In this document: in pieces, positions 60,540 through 64,000 of the stretch
Position numbering within the stretch: the first letter of the stretch is position 1
How the letters are laid out: every line of letters begins with the position of its first letter
NCBI GenBank assembly: GCA_963930735.1
Contig: CAWVNZ010000423.1
Span: 1-64,000, forward strand
DNA from: Dioctria linearis
Lineage: Eukaryota; Arthropoda; Insecta; Diptera; Asilidae
Length of the DNA stretch: 64,000 bases
Direction: 5' to 3'
Program-made: the position numbers and the translations under genes
The notes under the pieces: generated by a model
Database searches by the model: none
What the model was told of the DNA's origin: nothing
Seen by the model: the letters and a program-made list of their open reading frames with translations, nothing else

Positions 60540-63500
60540 GGGATTGCCTTTTCTATAGTAAATTTTTCAAAAAATAATTTTATACTGTCGCAAATTTTAG
60601 TTGCGCCAGGGATTGCCTTTTCTATAGTAAATTTTTCACAAATTAAATTTTTACTGTCGCAAATTTTAAATACGCCAGGGATTGCCTTTTCTATAGTAAA
60701 TTATTCAAAAAATAATTTTTTACTGTCGCAAATTTTAATTGCGCCAGGGAGTGCCTTTTCTACAGTAAATTTTTCAAAAAATAATTTTTTACTGTCGCAA
60801 ATTTTAATTGCGCCAGGGATTGCCTTTTCTATAGTAAATTTTTCAAAAATTAATTTTTTACTGTCGTAAATTTTAATTATGCCAGGGATTCCCTTTTCTA
60901 TAGTAAATTATTCAAAAAATAATTTTGTACTGTCGCAAATTTTAATTACGCCGGAGATTGCCTTTTCTATAGTAAATTTTTCAAAAATTAATTTTATACT
61001 GTCGCAAATTTTAAATACGCCAGGGATTGCCTTTTCTATAGTAAATTTTTCAAAAAATAATTTTTTACTGTCGCAAATTTTAATTACGCCAGGGATTGCC
61101 TCTTCTATAGTAAATTTTGCAAAAAATAATTTTTTACTGTCGCAAATTTTAAATACGCCAGGGATTGCCTTTTCTATAGTAAATTTTTCAAAAAATAGTT
61201 TTTTACTGTCGCAAATTTTAATTACGCCAGGGATTGCCTTTTCTACAGTAAATTTTTCAAAAATTAATTTTATACTGTCGCAAATTTTAAATACGCCAGG
61301 GATTGCCTCTTCTATAGTAAATTTTGCAAAAAATAATTTTTTACTGTCGCAAATTTTAATTGCGCCAGGGATTGCCTTTTCTATAGTAAATTTTTCACAA
61401 ATTAATTTTTTTTTGTCGCAAATTTTAAATACGCCAGGGATTGCCTTTTCTATAGTAAATTATTGAAAAAATAATTTTTTACTGTCGCAAATTTTAATTG
61501 CGCCAGGGATTGCCTTTTCTATAGTAAATTTTTCAAAAAATAATTTTATACTGTCGCAAATTTTAATTGCGCCAGGGATTGCCTTTTCTATAGTACATTT
61601 TTCACAAATTAATTTTTTACTGTCGCAAATTTTAAATACGCCAGGGATTGCCTTTTCTGTAGTAAATTATTCAAAAAATAATTTTTTACTGTCGCAAATT
61701 TTAATTGCGCCAGGGATTGCCTTTTCTACAGTAAATTTTTCAAAAAATAATTTTTTACTGTCGCAAATTTTAATTGCGCCAGGAATTGCCTTTTCTATAG
61801 TAAATTTTTCAAAAAATAATTTTTTACTGTCGCAAATTTTAATTACGCCAGGGATTCCCTTTTCTATAGTAAATTATTCAAAAAATAATTTTATACTGTC
61901 GCAAATTTTAATTACGCCGGGATTGCCTTTTCTATAGTAAATTTTTCAAAAATTAATTTTATACTGCCGCAAATTTTAAATACGCCAGGGATTGCCTCTC
62001 CTATAGTAAATTTTGCAAAAAATAATTATTTACTGTCGCAAATTTTAAATACGCCGGGATTTGCCTTTTCTATAGTAAATTATTCAAATAATAATTTTTT
62101 ACTGTCGCAAATTTTAATTATGCCAGGGATTGCCTTTTCTATAGTAAATTTTTCACAAATTAATTTTTTACTGTCGCAAATTTTAATTGCGCCAGGGATT
62201 GCCTTTACTATAGTAAATTTTTCAAAAAATAATTTTTTACCGTCGCAAATTTTAAATACGCCAGGGATTGCCTTTTCTATAGTAAATTTTGCAAAAAATA
62301 ATTTTTTACTGTCGCAAATTGTAATTGCGCCAGGGTTTACCTTTTCTATAGTAAATTTTTCAAAAAATAATTTTCCACTGTCGCAAATTTTAATTGCGCC
62401 AGGGATTGCCTTTTCTACAGTAAATTTTGCAAAAAATAATTTTTTACTGTCGCAAATTTTAATTGCGCCAGGGATTGCCTTTTCTTTAGTAAATTTTTCA
62501 CAAATTAATTTTTTACTCTCGCAAATTTAAAACACGCCCGGGATTGCCTTTTCTATAGTAAATTATTCAAAAAATAATTTTTTACTGTCGCAAAATTTAA
62601 ATACGCCAGGGATTGCCTTTTCTATAGTAAGTTTTGCAAAAAAATATTTTTTTACTGTCGCAAGTTTTAATTGCGCCAGCGATTACCTTTTCTATAGTAA
62701 ATTTTTCACAAATTAATTTTTTACTGTCGCAAATTTTAAATACGCCAGGGATTGCCTTTTCTATAGTAAATTATTCAAAAAATAATTTTTTACTGTCTCA
62801 AATTTTAATTGCGCCAGGGATTGCCTTTTCTATAGTAAATTTTTCAAAGAATAATTTTATACTGTCGCAAATTTTAATTGCGCCAGGGATTGCCTTTTCT
62901 TTAGTAAATTTTTCACAATTTAAATTTTTATTGTCGCAAATTTTAAATACGGCAGGGATTGCCTTTTCTATAGTAAATTATTCAAAAAATAATTTTGTAC
63001 TGTCGCAAATTTTAATTACGCCGGGGATTGCCTTTTCTATAGTAAATTTTTCAAAAATTAATTTTATACTGTCGCAAATTTTAAATACGCCAGGGATTGC
63101 CTCTTCTATAGTAAATTTTGCAAAAAATAATTTTTTACTCTCGCAAATTTTAAATACGCCAGGGATTGCCTTTTCTTTAGTAAATTTTTCACAATTTAAA
63201 TTTTTATTGTCGCAAATTTTAATTGCGCCAGGGATTGCCTTTTCTTTAGTAAATTTTTCACAATTTAAATTTTTATTGTCGCAAATTTTAAATACGGCAG
63301 GGATTGCCTTTTCTATAGTAAATTATTCAAAAAATAATTTTTTACTGTCGCAAATTTTAATTGCGCCAGGGATTGCCTTTTCTATAGTAAATTTTTCAAA
63401 AAATAATTTTATACTGTCGCAAATTTTAATTGCGCCAGGGATTGCCTTTTCTATAGTACATTTTTCACAAATTAATTTTTTACTGTCGCAAATTTTAAAT

Positions 63501-64000
63501 ACGCCAGGGATTGCCTTTTCTATAGTAAATTATTCAAAAAATAATTTTTTACTGTCGCAAAATTTAAATACGCCAGGGATTGCCTTTTCTATAGTAAGTT
63601 TTGCAAAAAAATATTTTTTTACTGTCGCAAGTTTTAATTGCGCCAGCGATTACCTTTTCTATAGTAAATTTTTCGCAAATTAATTTTTTACTGTCGCAAA
63701 TTTTAAATACGCCAGGGATTGCCTTTTCTATAGTAAATTATTCAAAAAATAATTTTTTACTGTCTCAAATTTTAATTGCGCCAGGGATTGCCTTTTCTAT
63801 AGTAAATTTTTCAAAGAATAATTTTATACTGTCGCAAATTTTAATTGCGCCAGGGATTGCCTTTTCTTTAGTAAATTTTTCACAATTTAAATGTTTATTG
63901 TCGCAAATTTTAAATACGGCAGGGATTGCCTTTTCTATAGTAAATTATTCAAAAAATAATTTTTTACTGTCGCAAATTTTAAATACGCCAGGGATTGCCT
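60540..64000. repeat. 4.77-kb-offset satellite copy 3
   Basis: At least 3.46 kb, running off the window, that matches 55766-59226 at an offset of 4773-4774 bp. It shares GTCGTAAATT (60864), GCCTTTACTATAG (62202) and GGGTTTACC (62334) with copy 2 but not copy 1, so it derives from copy 2. It lacks copy 2's one-base loss at 56280 and CGTTAG, so those arose later or the source was a sister copy. Confidence 0.86.

Larger units (their letters stand above)
36980..64000. repeat. 69-bp tandem satellite array, right block
   Basis: Continuation of the same satellite, same strand orientation and same subtypes, running to the window edge. The first bases (CCTTTTCCATAG) complete the monomer interrupted at 27203. 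Monomers with TTTTCCATAG and CAAAAACTAA next to the junction match those just left of the insertion. Monomers with GTGGCAAATTTTAATTGTG, seen at 37087, also occur in the left block near 19804 and 25167, supporting a single ancestral array. About 390 monomers by length. No gene, tRNA or second transposon is seen. The last 17 kb are dominated by large recent duplications, listed separately. Confidence 0.97.

Overview
The window is eukaryotic heterochromatin, most likely from an insect and probably a fly. It consists of one very long AT-rich tandem satellite interrupted by a single endogenous retrovirus-like element. No host gene, RNA gene, CRISPR array or bacterial feature is visible. The insect assignment rests on the element: it has a gag-pol-env layout of the Ty3/gypsy errantivirus type, with a baculovirus-F-like envelope. 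The satellite family itself I do not recognise.

Layout. Positions 1-27203 and 36980-64000 are a head-to-tail satellite with a 69-bp monomer (occasionally 68-70 bp, with rarer truncated forms). All monomers lie in the same orientation, roughly 390 per side judged from length. Positions 27204-36979 hold a 9776-bp LTR retroelement in reverse orientation. Reading leftwards, it has a 5' LTR (36183-36979), a primer-binding site, a leader with a 45-codon ORF, gag, protease/RT/RNase H, integrase in a shifted frame, env, a polypurine tract and a 3' LTR (27204-28026). A CCTT duplication flanks it, and joining the flanks across one CCTT restores an ordinary satellite monomer.

Satellite organisation. 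Because 69 is 3 x 23, reading frames run through dozens of monomers on both strands and give apparent proteins of up to about 500 residues made of a 23-residue repeat. I treat these as arithmetic artefacts. Above the monomer there are recent multi-kilobase duplications: a tandem 7.74-kb unit at the right end followed by a further copy offset by 4.77 kb, a 5.36-kb-offset pair at 16.6-26.4 kb, and smaller blocks with offsets of 483, 614, 1473, 1591 and 1865 bp. The 9.5-13.2 kb part looks less homogenised, with more one-base indels.

Element status. The LTRs differ by five substitutions and one 26-bp gap, so the insertion is fairly young. Catalytic residues of protease, RT, RNase H and integrase are all visible. 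However, the reading frame is broken between RNase H and integrase, and the gag-to-protease transition is also out of register at an A10 tract. This copy is therefore probably not autonomous as sequenced. The most interesting point is a 45-codon leader ORF ending at a good splice donor whose phase matches an acceptor just before env. It may be the first coding exon of the envelope mRNA.
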